Shown: positions 1 to 8,506, counted from the first letter of the stretch. The stretch: DNA of 27,354 nt from an uncultured Bacteroidales bacterium (GCA_937949745.1 CALECM010000085.1:1-27354); one strand, 5' to 3'. Translations and numbers: made by a program. Notes: a model not told the origin generated them from the sequence alone.

Positions 1-2624
1 CCTCCTAAACTAAAATTCTTCTTCCCTCTCACATTATCAATAAGTCCTTCATCCCCGCCAGCCGTATAAAGCGGACTGTAACGGGAAAAAATAGCAATAT
101 TCTTATCTTTTTCATATTTCAGGAACTCGGCTTCCACCACTTTACTGAATCCGGTTACCGGATTATAAGCAACCGCGTTGATCTTTGTATCGTCACGGAT
201 TACGAACGGTTTTTGGTATTGTAACGAATTCAGGTCAGGCCGGCTTCCGTCCAAAGTATAATAAATAGCATCAGTTTGTGCAGGATATTGCTTTTTCGGA
301 TCATCCTTCCGGTTAGGTTCATACAAAGATATTGCGATTTCCGTTTCCCCCTTAAATGTTTTATTGGAAAGATTCAATACGGGCACCTGGGTAATAGAAT
401 GCTCTACCTGGCTAAACGGAATATCGTCCGGCGACGAACCCCATTGCGTATTCGGATTTTTACCCATAACCAGTTCCAGGATACCACCATCCTTGATGTC
501 ATCATAAGTAATAAAAGATTTCGTATAGGGTTTTCCATTCAGTTTAGCCGACTGAATGTAGATGTTTTTATCTCCTTGTTTATCGCACCTGACTGTAAAT
601 TGCTTTCCGTTTTCAAGATTGATGGTAACCTTATCAAAAACAGGAGAGCCTATAATATACTGGTTATCTCCAGGACAAACCGGATAAAACCCCATGGCGC
701 TGAAAACATACCATGCCGACATCTGGCCGCAATCCTCATTACCGCATAAACCGTCAGGTTCGGAAGTATACAATTCCGACATGATTTTGCGAACCATCTG
801 TTGTGTATTCCAGGGTTTCCCGATGTAATTATACAAATAAGCGGCATGATGGCTGGGCTCGTTTCCATGGGCGTACTGTCCCACCAAACCCGTTACATCC
901 ACCTGATCCCGTCCTCCCATCATCGAAGAAGTATGGAAAAGCGAATCAAAATGGGCTTCCGCTACTGAAGGGCCTCCCAATAATGAAATGTAAGTGGCGA
1001 TATCATGCGGTACATAAGTAGAATATTGCCATGAATTTCCCTCTGTAAAATGATTGTTGATTTCCGTGGGATCGAATGGCGTAATAAAAGATCCGTTTAT
1101 TTTAGATCGCATAAACCCGTCCGGGTCTAAAATATTTTTATAATACTGGCATCTTTCGAAAAACTCTCCGGCTACTGTATCATTGCCTATTGCTTTGGCG
1201 AATTGGGCAATACACCAGTCGTCATAAGCGTATTCCAGTGTTTTGGAAACATCTTCATGTTCCATATCCGCGGGAATATAACCATAACGGGCAAATTCGG
1301 GACGTCCCAGCTTGTTGAGCCGGGCACTCGTCACCATAGCCTCGAGCATTTTCTCCGGTTCATAATTCACAATATTTTTCACATAAGCATCATAAATCAC
1401 GGGGACAGAATGATAGCCTATCATGCACCAGGTCTCGAATGCCGATAATTCCCAAACCGTCAGCATACCGCCCTGTTCGTAGTGCTTCATGAATGTATAT
1501 AAAAAATCACCGGTACGTTCCCTGTCTATTAAGGATAATAAAGGATGAAGAGCGCGATAAGTGTCCCATAATGAAAATACCGTATAAACATCATGGCCTT
1601 CCGCCAGATGGATTTTACCGTCCTGTCCCAAATAAGTCCCATCCACATCCGTGAACAGATAAGGCGCGGTAAACGCGTGGTATAATGCGGTATAGAAAAC
1701 TTTCTTTTGTTCTGTATTTTTCCCTTCCGCTACTATTTTGCCTAATTCTTTATTCCAGGCCATATCCGCTTCTTCCCGTACACGGTCGAAATCGAAATCT
1801 CCAATCTCAACATGATTTTTAGCCGCGGCATTTTCCTCTTCGGTATTGGCCGAAATAGCTACCTTCAGAACCACATCTTTTGTTTCTTTCCCAAAATATA
1901 TGACCGCTTTACAATTTTTACCGGAAATTTGAGAAGCGCCGGCAAGTAAAGTATCGTTTCTGAAATACTCAATTTTCTCAACAGGACGGGAAAAAACTAT
2001 AGAATAGGATAATTTCTGGTCCTCGTTCCACGCCCTGGAATTTCGAATGCCGAAAATGGAATGTGTCGATGAATCATATTGAATACTACTAGATAAGACA
2101 ATATCGCGGTGTTTGAGATCAAGAATCACTCCCTTTTTATTTTCGGATTCCGGAAAAGAATAACGATGAACCCCTATTCTTTTCGATGCGGTGAGTTCAA
2201 CTTTTACCTCGTTTTTGTCCAATATAACCGAATAATAACCCGGAGATGCCGTTTCACTCTCATGGGAAAACCGGCTCGCATATTCGGTATTGATCACGGA
2301 AGACTGGTCTCCGGTAAAAGGCATTAAAAGCACATCACCGTAATCTGAGCAACCGGTTCCGCTTAAATGAGTATGACTGAATCCGTATACCACGCTATCC
2401 GAATAATGATAAGCTGAACAACCGTCCCATCCGTCCAGACGGGTATCCGGGCTCACCTGCACCATACCGAAAGGAACAAGGGCTCCGGGATAAGTGTGAC
2501 CATGAAAATCAGTACCTACGAAAGGATTTACATATTGGGTAAAATTGGTTTCCGGTCCTTTTCCGGATTGACAGCAAATAAAAAGAAGAGATAAAAATAA
2601 CAAAATGAAGTAATTCTTTTTCAT
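1..2624 (-). CDS. GH92 family alpha-mannosidase lipoprotein, 3' end outside the window
   Basis: The gene reads leftward from the ATG at 2624-2622 with no stop up to the window edge, giving about 874 codons, so the C-terminus is missing. The N-terminus is a lipoprotein signal (MKKNYFILLFLSLLFICC, Cys at 17/18). GH92 landmarks follow in order: YVNPFVGTD and TYPGALVPFGMVQ near the N-terminus, DGWDGCSAYHY, EGNSWQY (the family's catalytic-acid region), HGNEPSHH, and GNEDCGQMSAW (the catalytic-base and calcium-binding region). A chitobiase/FN3-like segment with YYTLDGSRPD follows, and the visible end (GGDEGLIDNVRG) looks like the start of the C-terminal beta-sandwich common in Bacteroidetes GH92 proteins. 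GH92 enzymes are calcium-dependent exo-alpha-mannosidases acting on N-glycans or yeast mannan. The linkage specificity cannot be assigned here. No SusC/SusD pair lies in the window. The family call is secure. Confidence 0.95.
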   Translation of the reverse strand, partial: MKKNYFILLFLSLLFICCQSGKGPETNFTQYVNPFVGTDFHGHTYPGALVPFGMVQVSPDTRLDGWDGCSAYHYSDSVVYGFSHTHLSGTGCSDYGDVLLMPFTGDQSSVINTEYASRFSHESETASPGYYSVILDKNEVKVELTASKRIGVHRYSFPESENKKGVILDLKHRDIVLSSSIQYDSSTHSIFGIRNSRAWNEDQKLSYSIVFSRPVEKIEYFRNDTLLAGASQISGKNCKAVIYFGKETKDVVLKVAISANTEEENAAAKNHVEIGDFDFDRVREEADMAWNKELGKIVAEGKNTEQKKVFYTALYHAFTAPYLFTDVDGTYLGQDGKIHLAEGHDVYTVFSLWDTYRALHPLLSLIDRERTGDFLYTFMKHYEQGGMLTVWELSAFETWCMIGYHSVPVIYDAYVKNIVNYEPEKMLEAMVTSARLNKLGRPEFARYGYIPADMEHEDVSKTLEYAYDDWCIAQFAKAIGNDTVAGEFFERCQYYKNILDPDGFMRSKINGSFITPFDPTEINNHFTEGNSWQYSTYVPHDIATYISLLGGPSVAEAHFDSLFHTSSMMGGRDQVDVTGLVGQYAHGNEPSHHAAYLYNYIGKPWNTQQMVRKIMSELYTSEPDGLCGNEDCGQMSAWYVFSAMGFYPVCPGDNQYIIGSPVFDKVTINLENGKQFTVRCDKQGDKNIYIQSAKLNGKPYTKSFITYDDIKDGGILELVMGKNPNTQWGSSPDDIPFSQVEHSITQVPVLNLSNKTFKGETEIAISLYEPNRKDDPKKQYPAQTDAIYYTLDGSRPDLNSLQYQKPFVIRDDTKINAVAYNPVTGFSKVVEAEFLKYEKDKNIAIFSRYSPLYTAGGDEGLIDNVRGKKNFSLG

Positions 2625-2656
2625 TATCACAGATATAATTAGACGAATATGGAGAA

Positions 2657-2664
2657 CAAAAATA
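2657..2664 (-). promoter_or_regulatory. Putative -7 element TATTTTTG for the GH92 gene
   Basis: On the minus strand this reads TATTTTTG, matching the Bacteroidetes -7 consensus TAnnTTTG. It lies 32 nt upstream of the GH92 ATG. I see no clear -33 TTG at the right spacing, so the call rests on one element and on the recurrence of this octamer before other units in the window. Confidence 0.4.
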
Positions 2665-2752
2665 CGAAATTATATAAAGAAAATGACTTTGGGGTATTTT
2701 ATTGTGAAAAATTATAATTTCAGAGCGATTATTACCCAAAACCTTTTTTTTA

Positions 2753-2760
2753 TATTTTTG
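2753..2760 (+). promoter_or_regulatory. Putative -7 element TATTTTTG for the substrate-binding protein gene
   Basis: TATTTTTG lies 18 nt before the ATG at 2779 and would give a very short leader. It also argues for the 2779 start over the upstream in-frame ATG at 2683, which would lie before this promoter. No -33 element is evident. Confidence 0.4.
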
Positions 2761-2778
2761 TCTATATATATCCATTTC

Positions 2779-4413
2779 ATGAAAAGACTATCCTTCCCGT
2801 TCTTTTTTATCCTGATTATTGCCTCACTCGTCTCTTGTAACAGCAAGCATGAAAATAGCGATAAAATGATATTTCGTTATAATGAATCCAGCGGCATCCA
2901 ATCACTGGATCCCGCTTATTCCTCGGGACAATCGACGATATGGCCCTGTAATCAACTTTATAACGGACTGGTAGACCTGGATGATTCTCTTCATATCGTT
3001 CCGGCCATTGCCGGACATTGGGATATTACAGACAACGGGACCCGTTATATATTTACGTTACGGGATGATGTATATTTCCACAGTGTAAGCTATTATCCTT
3101 TCGAGACTAAAAGAAAGGTAACCGCTTATGATTTTGTCTATAGTTTCAACCGCATAACGGATGGTGACGTAGCTTCACCCGGGGCGTGGATCTTTCAGAA
3201 AGTAGACCGTAATTCTTCCGGTGAGCCCCATTTTAAAGCGCTTAACGACTCCACATTGGAAATCAGGCTTACGGAACCCTTTCCTCCGTTTCTGGGAATA
3301 CTGGCCATGAAATATTGCTCCGTCGTTCCCCGTGAGTGTGTAGAACATTATGGTAAAGAATTCCGTAAATATCCGGTAGGAACCGGTCCTTTTTATTTTC
3401 AACTCTGGGAGGAAGGTATCAAGCTTGTCCTGCGTAAGAATAAGGATTATTTCGAATTTGATGAGAACGGGAACCGGCTACCCTACCTTGATGCCGTGGC
3501 TATCTCTTTCATTATTGAAAAACAATCCGTATTCATGGAATTTATAAAGGGTTCCCTGGAATTTATGTCAGGAATTGAACCTGCATATAAAGACGCCTTA
3601 CTCACGAAAAACGGGACACTTAATCCGGAGTATAAGGACGAGATAATACTACTTACCGGACCTTATCTGAATACCGAATATTTAGGATTCAACCTGAAAG
3701 ACGATGCACCGGATAACCCGTTATTGAATAAGGAAGTGAGGCAGGCTATCAATTATGGTTTTGACCGGGAAAAGATGTTGCGGTATTTACGAAATAATAT
3801 GGGATATGCGGGAACGAGCGGTTTCGTGCCGAAAGGAATGCTTTCCTTTGATCCCGAAAGAGTGAAAGGCTACGATTATAATCCGGAAAAGGCGTCCGAA
3901 TTACTGGCTAAAGCCGGATATCCTAACGGGAAAGGATTACCTCCGATTCCTCTGGCGGTTTCCGCATCATACCTTGATCTTTGCCAATATATCCAGCACG
4001 AATTAAGCCTGATCGGAATTCCGATAGTTTTGGATGTACAACAGGCCGCCCAGCAAAGACAAATGATGCGCAATTACCAGTTGCCGTTTTTCCGTGGTTC
4101 ATGGATAGCGGATTACCCCGATGCTGAAAATTATCTGTCCTTATTTTATTCCAAAAATTTACAACCTTACGGTTCAAATTATACCTATTACGTCAATAAA
4201 GAATACGATAAACTTTTCGAAACATCCCAAAAAACGGTAGATGAAAATTTAAGAAATCATTATTATACCCAATTAGATTCTTTACTGATGGAAGACGCGC
4301 CGGTTGTAATTCTCTATTATGATGAAGTGATCCGGTTCACCCGTTCCAATGTGAAGGATCTGGGGATTAATCCGACTAATATGTTGAATTTGAAAAGGGT
4401 GCGGATCGAATAA
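2779..4413 (+). CDS. ABC transporter family 5 substrate-binding lipoprotein (DppA/OppA-like)
   Basis: The protein has 544 residues. I chose the start at 2779 because it gives a clean lipoprotein signal (MKRLSFPFFFILIIASLVSC, Cys20); the in-frame ATG at 2683 would add 32 residues ahead of the signal. The mature protein looks like the SBP_bac_5 fold: an N-terminal lobe with IQSLDPAYSSGQS and LYNGLVDLDD, the segment TRYIFTLRDDVYFH, then YDFVYSFNRI, PVGTGPFYF and VRQAINYGFDREKML, and a C-terminal region with WIADYPDAENYLSLFYS. Family members bind peptides, nickel or other small solutes for ABC importers. No permease or ATPase gene is adjacent, so this is either an orphan binding protein or partners components elsewhere. 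The ligand is unknown. The gene is divergent from the GH92 gene across a 154-nt gap. Confidence 0.9.
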   Translation: MKRLSFPFFFILIIASLVSCNSKHENSDKMIFRYNESSGIQSLDPAYSSGQSTIWPCNQLYNGLVDLDDSLHIVPAIAGHWDITDNGTRYIFTLRDDVYFHSVSYYPFETKRKVTAYDFVYSFNRITDGDVASPGAWIFQKVDRNSSGEPHFKALNDSTLEIRLTEPFPPFLGILAMKYCSVVPRECVEHYGKEFRKYPVGTGPFYFQLWEEGIKLVLRKNKDYFEFDENGNRLPYLDAVAISFIIEKQSVFMEFIKGSLEFMSGIEPAYKDALLTKNGTLNPEYKDEIILLTGPYLNTEYLGFNLKDDAPDNPLLNKEVRQAINYGFDREKMLRYLRNNMGYAGTSGFVPKGMLSFDPERVKGYDYNPEKASELLAKAGYPNGKGLPPIPLAVSASYLDLCQYIQHELSLIGIPIVLDVQQAAQQRQMMRNYQLPFFRGSWIADYPDAENYLSLFYSKNLQPYGSNYTYYVNKEYDKLFETSQKTVDENLRNHYYTQLDSLLMEDAPVVILYYDEVIRFTRSNVKDLGINPTNMLNLKRVRIE

Positions 4414-4447
4414 CTGCTTTCACTTCTTTCACATCAGGTGAACATAA

Positions 4448-4478
4448 TTTCCTTATTCCTGTTTCTTATTTAAGGAAA
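4448..4478 (+). repeat. 8-bp inverted repeat after the substrate-binding protein gene
   Basis: TTTCCTTA (4448-4455) and TAAGGAAA (4471-4478) are perfect inverted repeats with a 15-nt loop. They lie between the SBP stop and the DUF1801-like start. There is no T-run after the stem, so it is a weak terminator candidate, perhaps an mRNA 3'-end structure. It could be chance in AT-rich DNA. Confidence 0.25.
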
Positions 4479-4505
4479 ATTATTAAGTAAATAAACGGTG
4501 ATAAA

Positions 4506-4859
4506 ATGGAATCTATTCAGGAATATATCAATCATTTAGACGGTGATGCCAAAGCATGGATGTCGGAATTTGTAAATCATATGGAAACCAATTATCCGTT
4601 TCTGGAAGTAACCATGCTGGATAATATACCAACCTATATCTTTGACAATACTTTCATCGCTTTTGCAGCCAACGATCAACATTTTACCTTATATACACAT
4701 GATTACTACAATGTTGACGAATTAAAAAGTGCCAATATTAAAGACCTTTTCGGAAAAGGTTGTATCCGTATAAATTACACGAATGCAGAATCAAAACCGA
4801 TCTTATTTTATTTGATCCATAAAATCATCGGTGAGCGTATGGACATGAACCTCGCGTAA
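4506..4859 (+). CDS. DUF1801 / YdhG-like small cytoplasmic protein
   Basis: A 117-residue protein without signal peptide or membrane segment. The layout fits the DUF1801 (YdhG, frataxin-like fold) family: an N-terminal helical part (IQEYINHLDGDAKAWMSEF), a central strand region with FIAFAANDQHFTLYTH, and a C-terminal part with FGKGCIRINY followed by a helix containing LIHKIIGERM. Family members are poorly characterised; one Bacillus member has been described as an intracellular iron chaperone. The function here is therefore open. No TATTTTTG lies directly ahead, so it may be co-transcribed with the upstream substrate-binding protein (92-nt gap). It converges on the str operon. Confidence 0.7.
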   Translation: MESIQEYINHLDGDAKAWMSEFVNHMETNYPFLEVTMLDNIPTYIFDNTFIAFAANDQHFTLYTHDYYNVDELKSANIKDLFGKGCIRINYTNAESKPILFYLIHKIIGERMDMNLA

Positions 4860-4876
4860 GCCTCGCATTAGTACAA

Positions 4877-4917
4877 TAAAAAACCTTATCACCCTATGAA
4901 GAGCAACAAGGTATAAG
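4877..4917 (-). terminator. Candidate intrinsic terminator of the str operon, after rpsJ
   Basis: On the minus strand CTTATACC (4917-4910) can pair with GGTgATAAG (4893-4885, one bulged base). The loop is 16 nt and a T-rich run follows (plus-strand A's at 4878-4883). It begins about 72 nt after the rpsJ stop and would end the operon before the convergent DUF1801-like gene. The stem is modest and AT-rich. Confidence 0.5.
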
Positions 4918-4988
4918 TGAATATGGTCAATATCGGATGAGAGGTATCTGCATGGCAGACACCGGATTCCATCACTGTTTTGCCAACT

Positions 4989-5300
4989 CTATTTTATTTC
5001 TACATCAACGCCACTTGGTAATTCCAGTTTCATTAACGCGTCAATGGTTTTAGATGTAGTACCGTAAATATCCAGTAATCTTTTGTAAGTTGAAAGCTCA
5101 AATTGTTCCCTTGATTTTTTATTTACAAAAGTTGCACGGTTCACAGTAAAAATCTTTTTATGGGTCGGCAATGGAATAGGGCCTATTAAAACAACCTTAT
5201 CATCCTTTACCGAATTTACTGCTTTCACAATCTTTTCCGCTGATTTGTCAACCAAAGTGTGGTCGAATGATTTCAATTTAATTCTAATTCTATGACTCAC
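4989..5300 (-). CDS. rpsJ: 30S ribosomal protein uS10
   Basis: A 103-residue protein, normal for uS10. It shows the family pattern: RIRIKLKSFDH at the start, the basic loop segment IPLPTHKKIFTVNR, the signature FVNKKSREQFEL, and LELPSGVDVEIK at the end. uS10 sits in the head of the 30S subunit and in other bacteria is also the NusE partner in antitermination. It is the last gene of rpsL-rpsG-fusA-rpsJ, 35 nt after fusA. In many Bacteroidetes the next gene would be rplC; here a candidate terminator and a convergent unrelated gene follow instead. Confidence 0.97.
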   Translation of the reverse strand: MSHRIRIKLKSFDHTLVDKSAEKIVKAVNSVKDDKVVLIGPIPLPTHKKIFTVNRATFVNKKSREQFELSTYKRLLDIYGTTSKTIDALMKLELPSGVDVEIK

Positions 5301-5335
5301 GTTTTATCTGTTTTAAGTGATTGTTTATCTTTTTA

Positions 5336-7429
5336 TTATAATAAATATCTACCTGTATTCAATAAATATTCTTTGACTTCGTTAGGAACCACGGCATATT
5401 TTAAAAACTCCATACTATAGGTCGCTCTTCCGGATGTAATCGAACGCAGATGGGTGACATAACCAAACATTTCCGCTAAAGGTACCTTGGCTTTGATAAC
5501 CTGGAATCCGATCCTGGCATCTATCTCGTCCAAAACCGCTCTTCTCCTGTTCAGGTCACCGGTAATATTTCCGATATATTCATCGGGAGTATTGATCTCC
5601 ACTTTCATGATCGGCTCCAGAATGGCGGTATTCCCTTTCTTACATGCTTCCCTGAATCCTAATTTTGCGCATATTTCAAAGGACAATGCATCCGAATCGA
5701 CATTATGGGTACTTCCGTCCAAAAGTGTAACCGAAAGGGATTCCATGGGAAATCCGTATTTCCCGTTGGACATGGCAATTTTAAAACCCTTTTCCACACC
5801 CGATATGTATTCTTTCGGCACCAGTCCTCCCTTAATCTTATTCTCCAGTTGTAATCCTTTTGCATCCAAAGGCAAAGGTGAAATTTCAAAAGTGATATCG
5901 GCAAATGAACCTTTGCCTCCTGTTTGTCTTTTGTAGACCTCTTTATGTGTGATCGGCTCTACGAAAGCTTCTTTATAGGCTACTCTGGGTTTACCGAAGT
6001 TGCAATCCACACTGAATTCGCGTTTTAAACGGTCTAATAATATATCCAGATGAAGTTCACCCATTCCGCTGATCACGGTCTGGTTGGATTCGCTATCCAC
6101 TTTTACTACAAAAGTAGGATCTTCTTCCGCCAGTTTAGCCAGCGCAGACATCAGTTTTTCTTCATCATCCTTGGTCTTAGGCTCTACCGCGATAGTAATA
6201 ACCGGTTCGGGGAATTCAATACTTTCCAGTATAATAGGATGTTTTTCATCCGCCAAGGTATCGCCGGTATGGATATCTTTCATGCCGACCAGTGCTCCGA
6301 TATTGCCTGCGCTTATCTCAACAATTTGTTGTTGTTTATTAGAGTGCATTTGCAGTATCTTGGATACCCGCTCTTTTTTACCGGTAGTCATGTTAAAAAC
6401 ACTGTCACCCACTTTTAAAGTACCGGAATAAACCTTGATAAAGGTAAGCTTACCGACATAAGGATCTGTGGCGATTTTAAAAGCCAGGGCGGCAAAAGGT
6501 TCTTTTTCGTCTGTTCCCCGTACTTCTTCTTTTTCTGTTTTCGGATTATAACCTTTAACAGAAGGCACATCTAACGGTGAGGGTAAGTATAGGACGATCG
6601 CATCGATGAGACGTTGTACCCCTTTATTTTTAAATGATGCACCGCAAAGTACCGGATTTACCTGATTCGCTAATGTGGCTGTCCTGATAATGGAAATTAA
6701 TTCTTCAACGGTAATAGATTCCGGATCTTCGAAATATTTTTCCATCAGGGACTCATCAAAATCCGCCAGGCTTTCAATCAATATCGTGCGGTATTTCTCC
6801 ACTTCATCAATCATATCCTCCGGAACAGGAATTTCCCGGTATGTATTCCCACGGTCTTCTTCATCCCACTCATAGGCTTTATTTTCAACCAGGTCTACAA
6901 TTCCCGTGAAACTTTCTTCGGCACCTATAGGCAATTGAAGAGCAATCGGATTTCCTTCGAGTTTCTCGCGGATCTCCTGGATAACAGCATAAAAATCAGC
7001 TCCGGTACGATCCATTTTATTAACAAAACAGATCCTGGGCAAATTATATTTATTCGCTTGTCTCCACACCGTTTCCGATTGTGGCTGAACACATCCTACA
7101 GCACAAAATAATGCTACGGCTCCATCCAATATTCTCAAAGAACGTTCAACTTCCACAGTAAAATCAACATGACCGGGTGTATCGATAATATTGATTTTAT
7201 AATCCTGACCGTGATAATTCCATATTACGGTCGTAGCTGCGCTTGTGATGGTAATGCCACGCTCCTGTTCCTGTACCATCCAGTCCATGGTGGCAGTACC
7301 TTCATCCACCTCTCCTATCTTATAATTTTTTCCCGTATAATAAAGGATCCTCTCAGTTGTGGTGGTTTTCCCGGCATCAATGTGAGCCATGATACCGATA
7401 TTCCTAACTTTCAGCAATTCTTCAGACAT
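5336..7429 (-). CDS. fusA: Translation elongation factor EF-G
   Basis: A 697-residue translocase that moves tRNA and mRNA through the ribosome using GTP. All GTPase motifs are present: G1 AHIDAGKT (residues 15-22), switch I RGITIT (from 57), G3 DTPGH with the catalytic His at 87, and G4 NKMD (137-140). Later domains show GMGELHLD in domain III and MFGYVTHLRSITSGRA near the C-terminus. The position between rpsG and rpsJ marks it as the housekeeping EF-G, and its intact GTPase residues argue against a GTPase-less paralog of the kind reported in Bacteroides. The gap to rpsG is 43 nt. The short purine-rich stretch before the ATG is a poor SD match. Confidence 0.97.
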   Translation of the reverse strand: MSEELLKVRNIGIMAHIDAGKTTTTERILYYTGKNYKIGEVDEGTATMDWMVQEQERGITITSAATTVIWNYHGQDYKINIIDTPGHVDFTVEVERSLRILDGAVALFCAVGCVQPQSETVWRQANKYNLPRICFVNKMDRTGADFYAVIQEIREKLEGNPIALQLPIGAEESFTGIVDLVENKAYEWDEEDRGNTYREIPVPEDMIDEVEKYRTILIESLADFDESLMEKYFEDPESITVEELISIIRTATLANQVNPVLCGASFKNKGVQRLIDAIVLYLPSPLDVPSVKGYNPKTEKEEVRGTDEKEPFAALAFKIATDPYVGKLTFIKVYSGTLKVGDSVFNMTTGKKERVSKILQMHSNKQQQIVEISAGNIGALVGMKDIHTGDTLADEKHPIILESIEFPEPVITIAVEPKTKDDEEKLMSALAKLAEEDPTFVVKVDSESNQTVISGMGELHLDILLDRLKREFSVDCNFGKPRVAYKEAFVEPITHKEVYKRQTGGKGSFADITFEISPLPLDAKGLQLENKIKGGLVPKEYISGVEKGFKIAMSNGKYGFPMESLSVTLLDGSTHNVDSDALSFEICAKLGFREACKKGNTAILEPIMKVEINTPDEYIGNITGDLNRRRAVLDEIDARIGFQVIKAKVPLAEMFGYVTHLRSITSGRATYSMEFLKYAVVPNEVKEYLLNTGRYLL

Positions 7430-7472
7430 TGTAGATTCTTTCTCTTCGAGGGGGGACAGCTAAGCCGGCAGT

Positions 7473-7943
7473 TTAAAACCTGAAATGGGAGAATGCCTTG
7501 TTGGCTTCTGCCATTCTATGTGTATCTTCTTTACGTTTAAAAGCAGCGCCTTCTTCTTTATAAGCAGCCATAATTTCAGCAGCCAGTTTACTGGCCATTG
7601 TTTTCTCATGACGTTTACGGGAGAAAGAAATCAGATTCTTCATACCTACGGATTGTTTTCTTTCCGGACGTAATTCGGTAGGGATCTGGAAAGTAGCCCC
7701 TCCGATCCTTCTGCTCTTAACTTCCAGTGCGGGAGTTACATTAGCTAAAGCTTGTTTCCATACTTCGATAGGATCCTGATCGGCCATTTTTTCTTTGATA
7801 ATATCCATACTATCATAGAAGATTTGGAAAGCAGTGGTTTTCTTTCCCTGAAGCATGATGTTGTTTACGAATTTCGTAACCATTACATCATTAAATTTCG
7901 GATCCGGAAGGATGATTCGTTTTTTTGGTTTTGATTTTCTCAT
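7473..7943 (-). CDS. rpsG: 30S ribosomal protein uS7
   Basis: A 156-residue protein of normal length. It contains the uS7 core: KFVNNIMLQGKKTTA, the rRNA-binding signature RRIGGATFQIP near the middle, the segment RKRHEKTMASKLAAEIMAAY, and KRKEDTHRMAEANKAFSHFRF at the C-terminus. uS7 nucleates assembly of the 30S head and in E. coli represses its own translation by binding the rpsL-rpsG intercistronic mRNA. The gap to rpsL here is 93 nt and carries a strong hairpin. No SD sequence precedes the ATG; the leader is AT-rich. Confidence 0.97.
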   Translation of the reverse strand: MRKSKPKKRIILPDPKFNDVMVTKFVNNIMLQGKKTTAFQIFYDSMDIIKEKMADQDPIEVWKQALANVTPALEVKSRRIGGATFQIPTELRPERKQSVGMKNLISFSRKRHEKTMASKLAAEIMAAYKEEGAAFKRKEDTHRMAEANKAFSHFRF

Positions 7944-7974
7944 AATATTGTAACTTCAATAATATTTATTTACT

Positions 7975-8001
7975 CTCGACACGCCCATTTTGGCGTTCGA
8001 G
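7975..8001 (-). promoter_or_regulatory. Hairpin in the rpsL-rpsG intercistronic region
   Basis: Plus-strand CTCGA-c-ACGCC (7975-7985) pairs with GGCGT-TCGAG (7992-8001): ten base pairs, one bulged C and a 6-nt loop. It is GC-rich against an AT-rich background and lies in the 93-nt gap between rpsL and rpsG. No T-run follows on the minus strand, so it is not a typical terminator. By analogy with E. coli it may be an uS7-binding or translational-coupling element; that role is inferred. Confidence 0.55.
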
Positions 8002-8036
8002 CTACATGCTGCCGTATAAAATTTAACTATTCTTCG

Positions 8037-8417
8037 TTAGCTTTTTTTCTTCGGACGTTTCGCTCCGTATTTGGAACGGGCCTGTAATCTGCCTTCAACA
8101 CCCGCGGAATCCAAAGCTCCACGAACGATATGATAACGTACACCGGGAAGATCCTTTACACGACCGCCTCTTACCAGCACGATAGAGTGCTCCTGCAGGT
8201 TATGACCTTCACCCGGAATATAGGCATTTACCTCTTTCCCGTTAGTCATACGTACTCTCGCTACTTTACGCATAGCGGAATTAGGTTTTTTCGGAGTAGT
8301 GGTATACACTCTTAAACAAACTCCACGCCTCTGCGGGCAAGCATCCAAAGCTCTGGATTTACTTTGTGAGGTAATCTTTTTTCTTCCTTTTCTAACTAAT
8401 TGTTGTATCGTCGGCAT
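8037..8417 (-). CDS. rpsL: 30S ribosomal protein uS12
   Basis: A 126-residue decoding-site protein that leads the str operon. It shows PTIQQLVRKGRKK at the N-terminus, ACPQRRGVCLRVYTTTPKKPNSAMRK, GEGHNLQEHS and GGRVKDLPGVRYH, and a basic tail (KYGAKRPKKKS). The lysines in TPKKPN and GGRVKDL, where substitutions usually give streptomycin resistance, are wild-type. The leader has no SD sequence. It contains a promoter-like element and a hairpin that may be regulatory. Confidence 0.98.
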   Translation of the reverse strand: MPTIQQLVRKGRKKITSQSKSRALDACPQRRGVCLRVYTTTPKKPNSAMRKVARVRMTNGKEVNAYIPGEGHNLQEHSIVLVRGGRVKDLPGVRYHIVRGALDSAGVEGRLQARSKYGAKRPKKKS

Positions 8418-8455
8418 ACTATAAAATAATTTAAACTTTTAATTTTCAATAAAAA

Positions 8456-8476
8456 AGTCCCGATTTTTTTGGGACT
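8456..8476 (-). terminator. Hairpin plus T-run ahead of rpsL: terminator of the sigma operon or leader attenuator
   Basis: On the minus strand AGTCCC (8476-8471) pairs with GGGACT (8461-8456) across a 9-nt loop. A run of six T's including the last stem base (plus-strand A's at 8451-8456) follows. It lies 105 nt after the stop of the Spy-like gene and 39 nt before the rpsL ATG. It could end the upstream operon. Because a promoter-like element lies just upstream at 8478-8506, it could instead be the first structure of the rpsL mRNA. The 6-bp stem is short. Confidence 0.5.
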
Positions 8477-8477
8477 G

Positions 8478-8506
8478 CAAAAATACATTTTTTTTTAATT
8501 CCACAA
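8478..8506 (-). promoter_or_regulatory. Promoter of the rpsL (str) operon
   Basis: On the minus strand TTG (8506-8504) is followed by an 18-nt spacer and TATTTTTG (8485-8478), close to the Bacteroidetes pattern TTTG-N19-TAnnTTTG. It lies 60 nt before the rpsL ATG. This is one of the few octamers in the window with a plausible -33 element. Confidence 0.6.

Noticed and set aside
276..1448. Several plus-strand open frames of 72-157 codons
   Set aside because: They lie antisense to the GH92 gene, whose minus-strand translation matches a known family throughout.
2683..2778. Earlier ATG for the substrate-binding protein
   Set aside because: It would put 32 residues ahead of a clean lipoprotein signal and start upstream of the probable promoter.
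5487..6875. Plus-strand open frames opposite fusA
   Set aside because: Shadow frames of a highly conserved gene; no start context or recognisable protein.
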